Shown here in pieces: positions 27,047-35,625 of a stretch of 64,000 bases of DNA. The notes beneath the pieces were generated by a model. That model searched no databases, was not told the origin of the DNA, and saw only the letters and a list, made by a program, of their open reading frames with translations. Source of the stretch: JBBQNJ01 sp038329845 (GTDB taxonomy: Bacteria; Planctomycetota; Phycisphaerae; Tepidisphaerales; Tepidisphaeraceae). How positions within the stretch are numbered: the stretch's first letter is position 1; every line of letters begins with the position of its first letter. The position numbers and the translations under genes were made by a program. The stretch lies in NCBI GenBank assembly GCA_038329845.1, contig JBBQNJ010000005.1, positions 1 to 64,000 on the forward strand, read 5' to 3'.

Positions 27047-27163
27047 GATGTTATGTCCTTTCCCAAGAAAAATTACGGCGTGAAATCAACCCTGTGCCCG
27101 ATCCTACCCGCGAGCGCGCCGAATCGGAAGCCGAAAGCCGCAACGCCGGCCAGGGGGAAAACG

Positions 27164-27285
27164 GAGATATCCGCAAGGCCATTCACATAAGGAGAAACAG
27201 GTCTGAAAAACTGCCACCCTCTGACCACCCATGCGGTTGGGGTCGCCGACTTCAGGCCTTACGTGAATGGCAGTCGAGACATCCG
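27164..27285. mobile_element. MITE copy B (102 bp) with imperfect 10-bp target duplication
   Basis: The element is 27174-27275 (102 bp), with diverged inverted ends: AAGGCCATTCACATAAGG on the left and CCTTACGTGAATGGCAGTC on the right. It is flanked by GAGATATCCG (27164-27173) and GAGACATCCG (27276-27285), a 9/10-match target-site duplication. Its right half matches the reverse complement of copy A (28573-28674): both contain TCGCCGACTTYAG then SCCTTAMGTGAATGG. It carries no coding capacity and appears older than copy A. Confidence 0.8.
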
Positions 27286-27494
27286 AATATTCCCTCCCAC
27301 CGGTCCGCTCCGCCGAGCGCCTCGCTTCGCCGGGCAGTCAAGCCCGCTGGCCCCGCCGGGAATATTCTTCATGTTCCCATCTCGCCGCGGATTTGACTCA
27401 TTCTCGCCGAATGCCGACAATGCTTGGGTTGACGATCAGGCCGTGTTTTCGCCGGGGCCTGGCGGGGAGGGGGCAGACACTGGAGATTTACCCG
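27286..27494. repeat. dispersed-repeat spacer downstream of MITE copy B
   Basis: Contains an inverted pair of the GACATTCAGAATATTCC family: GACATCCGAATATTCCC (beginning in the target duplication at about 27279) and GGGAATATTCTTCATGTTCCC (about 27360). MITE copy B therefore seems to have landed inside one of these repeats. No gene is seen; the next start is at 27495. Confidence 0.55.
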
Positions 27495-28193
27495 ATGATG
27501 ATTCAACGATTGCTGGTGCCGTGCCTCGGCGGGATGCTGCTGGCCGCGACTTCGGTCCTTGCCCAGGCGAAGCCCGAATCGAAGCCGGCGTTTCCCACGC
27601 CCAGCCCCTATCCGGTGTCGTGGCAGTTCGATTTCACCCATTCCAAGCCGGAGCGTCTGGTCGTTGAAGTTCCCGGCGAGCCGGTGCCGCGGGCGTTCTG
27701 GTACATGGCCTACACGGTCACCAACAACACCTCGCAGGAGCGGCCGTTCCTGCCCGCTTTCGACCTTCTGGCCGAGGATGGCCGGTTGATTCGTTCCAAC
27801 GCGGGATTGCATCCATCGGTCTTCCAAGCGATCCAGCGCCGCACCGGATTGAAGTTTCTCGAACCCCAGGCCGCCATCACCGGTCGCCTGCTGCTCGGCC
27901 CCGACCAGGCCCGCGACGGCGTGGCGATCTGGCCGGAACCCACCCCGGAAATGGGCAAATTCTCGATCTTCATCGGCGGATTGAGCGGGGAATCTGCCGT
28001 GCTGATCAAGCAGGGCAACGATCTGGTGCCCGTGAAGGAAGTGGGGGCACTAAATCCCGATCAGCGAAAAGAACTGATCGTGCTGCGCAAGGCGCTGCAA
28101 TTGAACTACTACATCCGCGGCGACGAGGTCTATCCCGGTGAAGACTTCGTGGACAACGCCCCCGGCGACCGCGAGCGCTGGGTGATGCGGTAA
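27495..28193 (+). CDS. exported protein of unknown function
   Basis: 232-aa protein with a clear signal peptide (1-23, LLVPCLGGMLLAATSVLAQA). The mature part starts with a Pro-rich stretch, then a beta-rich domain (PVSWQFDFTHSKPERLVVEV, WYMAYTVTNNTSQERPF, IFIGGLSGES). VTNNTSQE suggests an Ig-like/DUF4352-type fold, but I do not recognise a family. GGAG lies nine bases before the ATG at 27495; the frame is open from 27267 through repeat sequence, which is not expected to be translated. Confidence 0.7.
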   Translation: MMIQRLLVPCLGGMLLAATSVLAQAKPESKPAFPTPSPYPVSWQFDFTHSKPERLVVEVPGEPVPRAFWYMAYTVTNNTSQERPFLPAFDLLAEDGRLIRSNAGLHPSVFQAIQRRTGLKFLEPQAAITGRLLLGPDQARDGVAIWPEPTPEMGKFSIFIGGLSGESAVLIKQGNDLVPVKEVGALNPDQRKELIVLRKALQLNYYIRGDEVYPGEDFVDNAPGDRERWVMR

Positions 28194-28236
28194 TCCCCGC
28201 CTCGGCCTCCGGGCGAATCCTCCCAATTCATCCCGC

Positions 28237-28572
28237 TCAGCGCTTGAGCAACGCCTCGACTTTGTCGGCGCAGATGAAGTCGTTTTCGCTCAGCCCGCCC
28301 ACCGAGTGCGTCGAGAACCGCACGTCGCAATGGTCGAATCCCACCCGCAGGTCCGGGTGATGGTTCTGTGAATGGGCGATCCACGCCACGGCATTCACGA
28401 ACGTCATGGTGTGGTGGTAATCCTCGAACTTGAAATGCTTCTCGATGGCCTTGCCATCGGCCGCCCAGCCGGGCAACTGCCCCAGCAGTTCCGCGGCCTG
28501 CTCGGCGGAGATCGCCTTGGCATCCTCGGCCAATGGCTTGCACGATCGGGATCGCAATAACGGTGACTTCAT
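28237..28572 (-). CDS. phhB: 4a-hydroxytetrahydrobiopterin dehydratase, MITE inserted at the start codon
   Basis: Pterin-4a-carbinolamine dehydratase, which recycles the pterin cofactor of aromatic amino-acid hydroxylases. The 111-aa product has the signature helix and His cluster: FKFEDYHHTMTFVNAV, HSQNHHPDL and STHSVGGLSENDF. The original 5' context is split: a 102-bp MITE lies directly upstream of ATGAAGTCAC and has duplicated exactly those ten bases. The native Shine-Dalgarno (GGAG) now precedes the distal copy of ATGAAGTCAC, which opens an 8-codon frame ending inside the element. The element adds an in-frame ATG at 28581 (MAFMKS...). The reading frame is intact, but expression may be altered or lost. 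Confidence 0.9.
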   Translation of the reverse strand: MKSPLLRSRSCKPLAEDAKAISAEQAAELLGQLPGWAADGKAIEKHFKFEDYHHTMTFVNAVAWIAHSQNHHPDLRVGFDHCDVRFSTHSVGGLSENDFICADKVEALLKR

Positions 28573-28684
28573 GAATGCCATTCACTTAAGGGCTAAAGTC
28601 GGCGAACTCAACAGCAGTCTTGGACCAATAAGGCGACTTTTCCCAGCCGCTTTCACGTTAAGTGAATGGCATTCGTGACTTCAT
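28563..28684. mobile_element. MITE copy A (102 bp) with perfect 10-bp target duplication
   Basis: The element is 28573-28674, with perfect 17-bp inverted ends GAATGCCATTCACTTAA / TTAAGTGAATGGCATTC. Identical GTGACTTCAT sequences flank it (28563-28572 and 28675-28684), a fresh target-site duplication. It has no coding capacity. The ends resemble the AATGCC...TTAAG termini of IS4-family elements as I remember them, and 10-bp duplications occur in several IS4 groups, so mobilisation by an IS4-type transposase is inferred. No such transposase is present in the window. Confidence 0.93.
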
Positions 28685-29139
28685 CCTATTCTCCTTTTCC
28701 CGCCCCATACCAGATCATAGCCTCCCCGCCATAACGCCGCCCGCACCGCGTTCGGCTGATTCGATGCTTTGATCATGCGTTGTATTCTAGCCGAAGGAGC
28801 CGCTCGCGTTCAGGGAAAGCGCGCGACGAAAGTATTGATCGTGCCGCGGAAGGCCGTTGTTGCAGGCCGCTCCCTCGCATTGCCCTGCATCCGTGCGCGA
28901 GATATCCTGCGGCTGGCGCAAGTCGAAAGGCAGAGCAAGGACGCATGAAAACACGCTTAACCGATCGTGTGCCGTGCGGTTTTGCCCAAAGACTTCCGAC
29001 CCAACTTCCGATCCCTTAGGATTCGCCGATCCCTTAGGATTCGCCAACTGGTCAAGTGTGCCCGACGGCTGGGTCGCGTTCGGCATCTCGGCCGGGTGGA
29101 GGCCGTGGTTATACGCGGATAAGCCGCAGGCTGTTGCAT
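28685..29139. repeat. gene-free spacer with an 18-bp tandem duplication
   Basis: No gene was recognised. GATCCCTTAGGATTCGCC is repeated in tandem at 29010-29027 and 29028-29045. The right flank of MITE copy A and the original phhB Shine-Dalgarno (AAGGAG on the minus strand, about 28690-28697) lie at the left edge. Confidence 0.6.
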
Positions 29140-30861
29140 ATGACAAACCCGCATCGCGACACCCATTTTGATCTGCTCGTCACTGGCGGGACGCCCTCGG
29201 GCATTGCCGCTGCCGTGCGCGCCGCACGCGAGGGTCTGACCGTCCTGCTCACGCAACACTCCCAGCACTTGGGCGGGTTGTTGGCCAACGGGATCATTCA
29301 GTGGGACGGGCTGAGCGAGCATCGGCGGTGCCCGATCTTTGATGAAGTCCTCACTGCCATCGAGACGCACTACCGCGAGGTGTACGGCGAGGGTTCGCCA
29401 CAGCACCTGGCGTCGCAGTACCGGGTGGACAAGCATCCGAACGGGTTGGTCGAGCCGGGCGCTGCGGAGTGGATTTTCGATGAGATGGTCGCGGCCGAGC
29501 GAAACATCACGGTGTGGCGCGGCTGGACGCCGGTGGCGGCGGAAGTCGAACGTGGGCGAATCACGGGGGTGACACTGCGGAAGACGCGCGGCGCGGCGAC
29601 GCGGACGGTGATTGCCACGGTGTTTGTGGATGCGACGTACGAGGCCGATCTCGCGGCGGCGGCGGGTGCCGAATACCGCGTTGGCCGGGAGTCGCGCGAA
29701 CAGCACGACGAGGCCCATGCGGGGCAGATTTTCACGCGACTTGATGCCGGTGGTCGCTGGCCACAGGCGGCGGTCGACGGCGTGTTCGCCATGCACCCCT
29801 ATGCGTCGAAGCTCGGTGGGGTCGACCCCGCCAGTCCACGCACCGGTGACGGCGCGATCCAAGCGTATAACACCCGGCCGTGCATCGTGAACGATCCTGC
29901 CAACCGCGTGATGGTGGAAACGCCCCCAATTGACTACGACCCCGCACGATACCTCGGCTACCAACGTCGTTACCTCTCCCACGGCGACCGCTCGCTTATC
30001 AACGGCAAGGGCACCTATAACGCCCCCATTCTCCCCGGCGAAAACCACGGCTACCCGGATGGCGACTGGACGACTCGTGACCGCATCAGCCGACACCACC
30101 AGGATTTCGCCCTGGGCCTGATCTACTTCCTCCAAAACGACCGGAGCATTGAGGCCGGCGAGCGCCAAGCCAATCGGCAGTTCGGGCTGCCCATGGACGA
30201 GTTCGCCGACAACAACCATTTGCCCTACGAGATGTACGTCCGCGAAACCCGCCGGATCCTCGGACGGCTGCCGGGGGGGATGCTGACCGAGAATGATCTG
30301 ACCGCCCCGGCGGGGCACATCCGCCCGCGCTGCTTCGACGACAGCATCGCCTTCACCGACTGGTATATGGACAGCCATTCATGTACCCGCGACGTCGGCA
30401 CTTGGACCGCCCCCGGAAGCAGCAGATCACATCCCGATAACGCTCTCACCGGCAACGCCGAGTACCCCTTCGACGGCAAACTCATCCTCACAGAGCAGAT
30501 GCGCCCCGGCATGATCCCCTACCGCTGCCTGATCCCACAAAGACTCGAGAACCTGCTGGTTCCGGTCTGCATCGCCGCGACGCACATCGCATGGGGTGCG
30601 GTGCGGCTGGAGCCGTGCTGGATTCACCTGGGCGAAGTCGCAGGCACCGCCGCGGCCCTCGCCGTCCACCAACACACCACCCCCGCCGCCCTGAGCGTGA
30701 GCACCCTGCAACGCAACCTGCTCGACGCCGGGGCGTCGATCGCGTTCTTCAATCAGCATACGACGTTGCGAACCGACCCCCGCCGCGCCGAGATGGAACT
30801 GGCCGCGTGCCACACCAAGAGCGACGGCTACGACGCCGCGGGCGTTCACGGCGACCATTGA
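29140..30861 (+). CDS. FAD-dependent oxidoreductase (FAD_oxidored family)
   Basis: 573-aa flavoprotein of the PF12831 type that is abundant in planctomycetes. It starts with a dinucleotide fold (FDLLVTGGTPSGIAAAVRAAREG, followed by the conserved HLGGLLANG loop). Further landmarks are FVDATYEADLAAAAGAEY, the central segment ILPGENHGYPDGDW, and the C-terminal FAD-contacting HIAWGAVRLEP...GEVAGTAAALAV. There is no signal peptide. The stop overlaps the ATG of the sialidase-like gene by one base (TGATG), so the two are made together. This suggests joint action on a carbohydrate, but the substrate is unknown. The frame opens at 29056; homology starts at the ATG 29140. Confidence 0.88.
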   Translation: MTNPHRDTHFDLLVTGGTPSGIAAAVRAAREGLTVLLTQHSQHLGGLLANGIIQWDGLSEHRRCPIFDEVLTAIETHYREVYGEGSPQHLASQYRVDKHPNGLVEPGAAEWIFDEMVAAERNITVWRGWTPVAAEVERGRITGVTLRKTRGAATRTVIATVFVDATYEADLAAAAGAEYRVGRESREQHDEAHAGQIFTRLDAGGRWPQAAVDGVFAMHPYASKLGGVDPASPRTGDGAIQAYNTRPCIVNDPANRVMVETPPIDYDPARYLGYQRRYLSHGDRSLINGKGTYNAPILPGENHGYPDGDWTTRDRISRHHQDFALGLIYFLQNDRSIEAGERQANRQFGLPMDEFADNNHLPYEMYVRETRRILGRLPGGMLTENDLTAPAGHIRPRCFDDSIAFTDWYMDSHSCTRDVGTWTAPGSSRSHPDNALTGNAEYPFDGKLILTEQMRPGMIPYRCLIPQRLENLLVPVCIAATHIAWGAVRLEPCWIHLGEVAGTAAALAVHQHTTPAALSVSTLQRNLLDAGASIAFFNQHTTLRTDPRRAEMELAACHTKSDGYDAAGVHGDH

Positions 30862-32042
30862 TGAGTACGAGCATCCACACGCCGCACACCGAGCTGTTCA
30901 TCGCCCGCGAAGGCGGGTATCACCACTACCGCGTGCCGTCCTGTACCGTTAGCCCCGGCGGGGTGGCGCTCGCTTTCACCGAGGCCCGCAAGAACTCACG
31001 CGCCGGCGAGAAGATCGTCCACAACGATTACCGGGATATCGATATCCTCCTACGGCGGAGCGTGGACGGCGGCGAGACTTGGGAGGATCGCCAACTGATC
31101 GTGGACCACGCGGACCACGGCGACGGGCCGATCCATAACTTCGTTCCGATCTCCGATCCCTTCGCCCCCCGGAGCAATGGCGACCGCGGTTGTGTTCATG
31201 CGTTGTATGGCCACGACTACGCCCGCCTGTTCTACATCCGCAGCGATGACGACGGAGCGACGTGGAGCCAGCCACGCGATATCACCGAAGTGGCAGAACC
31301 GATCCGGGATCGTGAAGTGAATCCCTATGCGTGGACGGCTTTCGCGGTCGGGCCGGGTCACGCAATATGCAAACATCGTGAACCCGCGAAGGGGCGGCTT
31401 GTCGTCCCCGCGTGGATGTGTGCCAGGCCGATGGGCAGCGGCGACCCGCATCGGCCTTCGGACCTGACCCTGATCTACAGCGACGACCACGCCCAGACCT
31501 GGCACGCCGGGCCAACGATTGTGAAGCACGGACAACTCGCCAGCAATGGCACGCCCGTGGGCACGCCTAATGAATCCACCCCCGTCGAGTTAGCCGATGG
31601 TTCCGTGACGTTTAACATCCGCAACGAATCCAAGCCGCCTCGGCGTTTGATCGCCAGCAGCGATGATGGCGTGGCGAACTGGTCGCAGCCGCGGTTTGAT
31701 GATGCCCTGTTCGATCCGCAATGCCATGGAGCCATCCTCGCGGTCCCGGACGAGCAGGCTGAGAGCGGGACGGCGTTGATCTTCACCAACCCCGCCGCGA
31801 AAAGCCGCGACCTACCGGGCAACTGGGGCAACACCTACGACCGCCAGAATCTCACCGCCCGCATCAGCCGTGATGGTGGCAAGACCTGGTCGATTCACCA
31901 AGTTGCCGAGCCCGGACCCAGCGGGTACAGCGACCTGATGCTCATGCCCGATGGCACGGTGCTGTGCCTCTTCGAGTGCGGCATGATCGGAAAAATGAGC
32001 GACACACGCTGCATCGTGGTGCAGACGATACCGATTGTTTGA
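30861..32042 (+). CDS. sialidase-like (BNR/Asp-box) glycoside hydrolase
   Basis: Six-bladed beta-propeller protein of 393 aa. The N-terminal YHHYRVPSCTV is the FRIP-like arginine motif of sialidases, and Asp boxes (SxDxGxTW) are visible as RSVDGGETWE, RSDDDGATWS, YSDDHAQTWH and SRDGGKTWS. No signal peptide is present, so it is probably cytoplasmic, which is unusual for a scavenging sialidase. It is translationally coupled to the upstream FAD oxidoreductase. In planctomycetes the family is broad and many members do not act on sialic acid. Confidence 0.88.
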   Translation: MSTSIHTPHTELFIAREGGYHHYRVPSCTVSPGGVALAFTEARKNSRAGEKIVHNDYRDIDILLRRSVDGGETWEDRQLIVDHADHGDGPIHNFVPISDPFAPRSNGDRGCVHALYGHDYARLFYIRSDDDGATWSQPRDITEVAEPIRDREVNPYAWTAFAVGPGHAICKHREPAKGRLVVPAWMCARPMGSGDPHRPSDLTLIYSDDHAQTWHAGPTIVKHGQLASNGTPVGTPNESTPVELADGSVTFNIRNESKPPRRLIASSDDGVANWSQPRFDDALFDPQCHGAILAVPDEQAESGTALIFTNPAAKSRDLPGNWGNTYDRQNLTARISRDGGKTWSIHQVAEPGPSGYSDLMLMPDGTVLCLFECGMIGKMSDTRCIVVQTIPIV

Positions 32043-32167
32043 GTAACAGAAGTCGGCTATAAGCCTTTGATGCTTGTCGCTGGCAAACAAAGCGGGAATG
32101 CCTCAACAATAGTGAATCCGATGCCTGGCCCGAAGGCTGGGCGGTTCACGTGCAGGAGGTCATCCCC

Positions 32168-33061
32168 GTGCGTAAGAGATCACCGTATTCCCTGGTCGAT
32201 GTCAACAAGATTGTCCCTGAACAACTTTTCCCGCCAGCGGCGGAAGGCGGTCAGGCATGCAACGATTCGTCTCCACCGCGCAACGACTCGCCTCCACCGC
32301 GCCATGATCCGCCGTCGCCGCGCAATGGCTCGCCTTCACCGCGTCGGCCGTTGTGGCTGGGGGTGGACGTGGGCAAGTATGAGCTGGCGGTGTGTTTGAC
32401 GTGGGCCGACGGTCGTTTCGAGCGGCCGTGGCGGGTGAAGTCGCCGGATCAGACGTTGCTGCTGGTGGAGATCGCCGCGCGATTGAGCGAACGGTTCGCG
32501 GTCACGATCGCACTGGAATCGTCGGGCACCTACGGCGATGCCCTTCGCCAGGCCTGCACCGATGCGGGGTTGGCGGTGGTGCGGGTGTCGGCCAAGGCGG
32601 TGAAGGATGAAGCGGAGACCTTCGACGGAGTTCCCAGCCAGCATGACGGCAAGGACGCGGCGGTGATCGCGTCGCTGGCTCATCGCGGCAAGTCGACGGC
32701 CTGGCCGTGGCAGCAGCGGAGCGAGTTCGATCAGGCGTTGCGGTACTGGGTTCGCACCCTGGACGCGGCCCAGCGGGTCAAACAGATGCACAGCGGCAGG
32801 CTCGAGGCGTTGCTGGGGCGTCACTGGCCGGAGGCGACGGGGTTGTTGTCGTTGTCGGGGGCGACGCTGCCGATGGCGTTGTCGCACTGGGGCGATCCGA
32901 CGGCGTTGTCCCACTCGGTCTCCAGCGCGGTGATGCGCGACTTGGCCGCGGGCACTCAGCACTCACATATTCGCCATCGCCTGCGAAAGCCTTCTGACCT
33001 CGTGGATCGACATGCCGCCGAGCTTGGGGATGCTCGGGCCGATACGGGGGTGTGGGGGTGA
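32168..33061 (+). pseudogene. IS110-family transposase, 3'-truncated
   Basis: The N-terminal DEDD-type transposase domain is preserved: LGVDVGKYELAVCL (first Asp), ALESSGTYGDALRQA (Glu) and SQHDGKDAAVIASLA (the last Asp pair). A Pro/Arg-rich linker (PPRNDSPPPRHDPPSPRNG) precedes the domain. GTG at 32168 with AGGAGG eight bases upstream is the likely start. Homology ends near 32955, so the C-terminal Transposase_20 domain is missing. The remaining frame (HSHIRHRLRKPSDLVDR onward) comes from unrelated sequence. The element is inactive. Confidence 0.85.
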
Positions 33062-33170
33062 TGGCGTGGCCGAAGTCGAGGCGGGCGGCTTCGCGCAGCG
33101 GGAGTTCGAGTTGCGGAACCGAGCGGATTTGAAGGTGATCCTCCCCAATCCCGACGTAAATCGGGATCTG

Positions 33171-33818
33171 CTGGAAAAGGGCATTGCCTGCTGCGTCAAT
33201 ACCGTTGCCCGGCGGATGAAGGAGCATGGCATTCGCAGCAGTGTCAATCGAAAGTTCCGTGTGACCACCACCGATTCCAATCATGAACATCCGGTCTTTG
33301 CCAATCGGCTCGACCGCGACTTTGCCGCCACGGCCCCCAATCAGAAATGGGCCGCCGACATCACCTATATCCATACCGATGAAGGCTTTGTTTATCTGGC
33401 CGGCATCGTGGATTTATTCAGCCGCAAGATCGTCGGCTGGAGCATGAAGGACACCCTGCATTCGGACCTCTGTGTCGAGGCCCTGGAGATGGCCCTGGCC
33501 AGCCGCAGGCCCACGCTGCCGCTCTTGCATCATTCGGATCGCGGCTGCCAGTACGCCGGTAGACAGTACCAGGACAAGCTGATCTGGTTCAACATGGATT
33601 GCAGCATGAGCCGCGTGGGCGACTGCTGGGACAACGCCGTGGTCGAGAGTGTATGGGCCAGCCTGAAAAATGAACTGGTGTTTCAAATACATTTCAAGAC
33701 CAGACAGGAGGCCAAAGATGCGATCTTCGAGTGGATCGTGATATGGTACAATCGCAAGCGAAGACACAGCTCACTGGGATACCTCAGCCCTGAGGCGTTT
33801 GAGGCGAAGCTGAATTGA
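33171..33818 (+). pseudogene. IS3-family transposase OrfB, 5'-truncated
   Basis: Integrase-core (rve) transposase fragment. The HTH_21 tail is seen in CCVNTVARRMKEHGI; the DDE residues are in WAADITYIH (Asp), LHHSDRGCQY (Asp) and DNAVVESVWASLKNEL (Glu); the C-terminus YNRKRRHSSLGYLSPEAFE is complete. OrfA and the first ~60 residues of OrfB are missing. The open frame runs from an ATG at 33012, but that part is not IS3. A 7-bp-arm hairpin ATCCCGA/TCGGGAT (33148-33167) marks the junction. It is a remnant and probably inactive. Confidence 0.85.
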
Positions 33819-34383
33819 AAATATCCGAACCGAACCGTGTACGTTTTTCGTGGGGAAGATCAATCTTCGCCACAGCATCGGCCAGCTTCAGCTCCACGCC
33901 TTCCTTGCGGCCTACCACCAGCCTCGCCGTGCCCACGAAGGTCCGGCTGATGCGCTGGATCGTCTTGGGCGGCAGGATCTTCCTGGCCGGCTCGTTGCGC
34001 ACGGTGAGGATTTCCACCAGCTCGGATCGGCTGATCGCCTGCTGCTCGTAGAGTTTCAGCACGGCTGACACGCTGATCTCGGTCTCGCTGGACGCATCCA
34101 GGCGAGCGAAAAAGAAGTCGCCCTCCACGGCCTCGCCCACCTCCATGTCGGCCTTCACCCTGGCCTTCACGCCGCCGGGCTTGGGCTCGATCCATTGCTT
34201 CACCAGCTCCTGCACGAAGCCGATCCGGTCCACGCGCACATCACGCCGGCGCTTGGCCGGCACGCTGGCCGGCTTTCCAGATGGAGGAAACATGAAGGTC
34301 AACCCAAACGCAGAAGCAATCTGTTGCCTCCCCGATCGACAGGGCCTCGTGGTCGGCGGCCCGGCCTCATCGGCGTCGATCAA
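33784..34383 (-). CDS. protein of unknown function, C-terminus cut by IS3 remnant
   Basis: Up to 199 aa, family not recognised. The core (about residues 50-180) looks like a genuine protein: VDRIGFVQELVKQWIEPKPG, EAVEGDFFFARLDASSETEISVS..., LKLYEQQAISRSELVEIL. The last ~20 residues (KRTRFGSDIFNSASPQTPQG) are read through the 3' end of the IS3 fragment, so the natural C-terminus was lost. The first ~45 residues are Pro/Arg-rich and may also be non-native; the true start is uncertain. Probably a gene fragment in the accessory region. Confidence 0.45.
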   Translation of the reverse strand: MIDADEAGPPTTRPCRSGRQQIASAFGLTFMFPPSGKPASVPAKRRRDVRVDRIGFVQELVKQWIEPKPGGVKARVKADMEVGEAVEGDFFFARLDASSETEISVSAVLKLYEQQAISRSELVEILTVRNEPARKILPPKTIQRISRTFVGTARLVVGRKEGVELKLADAVAKIDLPHEKRTRFGSDIFNSASPQTPQG

Positions 34384-34392
34384 TGGCCCGAT

Positions 34393-35625
34393 CTAACCCG
34401 ATATCTCCACCGCCAGGATGGAGATGTCATCTTTGGGGCTTTCGCGTCCATGCCACCGAACGATCTCCTCCAGCAGCGTGGCGATCCCCTCCTTAAGGGA
34501 TTTGGTCCTTCCTCGACCGATCGCCTCCAGGAGCCGATCATCTCCGAAATGTTCGCCGCTGGAGTTCATCGCCTCCGGCAGGCCGTCGGAGTAGAGATAT
34601 AACCGATCCCCCGGCGCCAGATGGAAATTTCGGTCTTCATAGGCCTCGTCCGCCACGCCGATCGGAAACCCCGGACTTTCAAGGATCACTGGAGGTCCGC
34701 CTACGGGGAGATGCAATGGCCCGGCGTGACCCGCACATACGTGCCGAAAATCCCTTGTCGATACATCCAGCACGCCGTAAATGAGGGTCGCGAATTGCCG
34801 CGTCGCCAGGTCAAAGGGGAAGAGCCGGTTGAGGTGGTCGGCGACTTTCGCGGGCGGCGTGATGCCGAGCTGATCAACAGCGTCTCGGTCCCGGACCAGG
34901 ATTGAAGAGGGATCTGCCGGCGGCGAGAGAAGTCGGCTGAGCGTCACCGACAGCAAAGCCGCCGAGACGCCGTGTCCAGTGACATCCAGGATGTATAAGC
35001 CGACCCTGCCACCGCCAAGGGGGATGATGTTCAGGCCATCACCGGCCAGTTCATCACAGGGCTGGTAGCCCCAGGCGAACTGGGCGCCGGGAACCTTGAT
35101 TGCCGCGCTGGGAAGAAATGTCCTCTGTATCGTTGCCGCCGCCTTGAGGTCGTGAGACATCCGCTCGTTGGCCCTCTCCAGTCGCAAGTTGGTTTCCTCC
35201 AACTCGATTTGCAAGCGGCGTAGTTTCAGATGCGTCTCGACGCGCGCGTGCAATTCCTCCATCTGAAACGGCTTGGTGATGTAATCCACCCCGCCGGTGG
35301 CAAATGCCTTCACCTTGTCCAATTGCTCGGTGAGCGCGCTGATGAAGATGATGGGGATGCCCTCGAGCATGCCATCGGCCTTGAGGTGCTCGCACACCTG
35401 GTAGCCGTTCATATCCGGCATGTTGATGTCCAGCAGGATCAAGTCGGGGGGATCACGCTGCGCCGCCGCCAGCGCCAACTTGCCGCTGGGAACGGGGCGC
35501 ACCTTGTACCCGCGGTCTTTGAGCATCCCCGCCAGCACCTGAAGATTTGCCGACGTGTCATCGACGATCAGGATGCTCGCGGGTTGAGCGGCACCAGTTC
35601 TGTTGTCAGGCCTTGCCGGTTTCAA
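34393..35625 (-). CDS. response regulator with SpoIIE/PP2C-type phosphatase output
   Basis: 410-aa RsbU-like regulator. The receiver domain (about 18-135) has the acidic pair IVDD, phospho-acceptor Asp in LILLDINMPDMNG, and the KPFQ lysine. A coiled-coil linker follows (about 140-180), then the SpoIIE phosphatase domain with DELAGDGLN, YILDVTGHGVSAALLS, YLYSDGLPEA and DDISILAVEI metal-binding aspartates. It would dephosphorylate an anti-anti-sigma factor; none is adjacent. There is no suitable ATG. TTG at 35625 has GGAG six bases upstream and lies inside the histidine kinase gene (20-bp overlap), so the two are coupled and probably one phosphorelay. Confidence 0.88.
   Translation of the reverse strand: MKPARPDNRTGAAQPASILIVDDTSANLQVLAGMLKDRGYKVRPVPSGKLALAAAQRDPPDLILLDINMPDMNGYQVCEHLKADGMLEGIPIIFISALTEQLDKVKAFATGGVDYITKPFQMEELHARVETHLKLRRLQIELEETNLRLERANERMSHDLKAAATIQRTFLPSAAIKVPGAQFAWGYQPCDELAGDGLNIIPLGGGRVGLYILDVTGHGVSAALLSVTLSRLLSPPADPSSILVRDRDAVDQLGITPPAKVADHLNRLFPFDLATRQFATLIYGVLDVSTRDFRHVCAGHAGPLHLPVGGPPVILESPGFPIGVADEAYEDRNFHLAPGDRLYLYSDGLPEAMNSSGEHFGDDRLLEAIGRGRTKSLKEGIATLLEEIVRWHGRESPKDDISILAVEISG

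Noticed and set aside
32963..33280. 105-aa minus-strand frame across the IS110/IS3 junction
   Set aside because: It runs through the IS3 transposase in antisense and has no recognisable domain. Its C-terminal part may derive from a disrupted chromosomal gene, but that cannot be shown.
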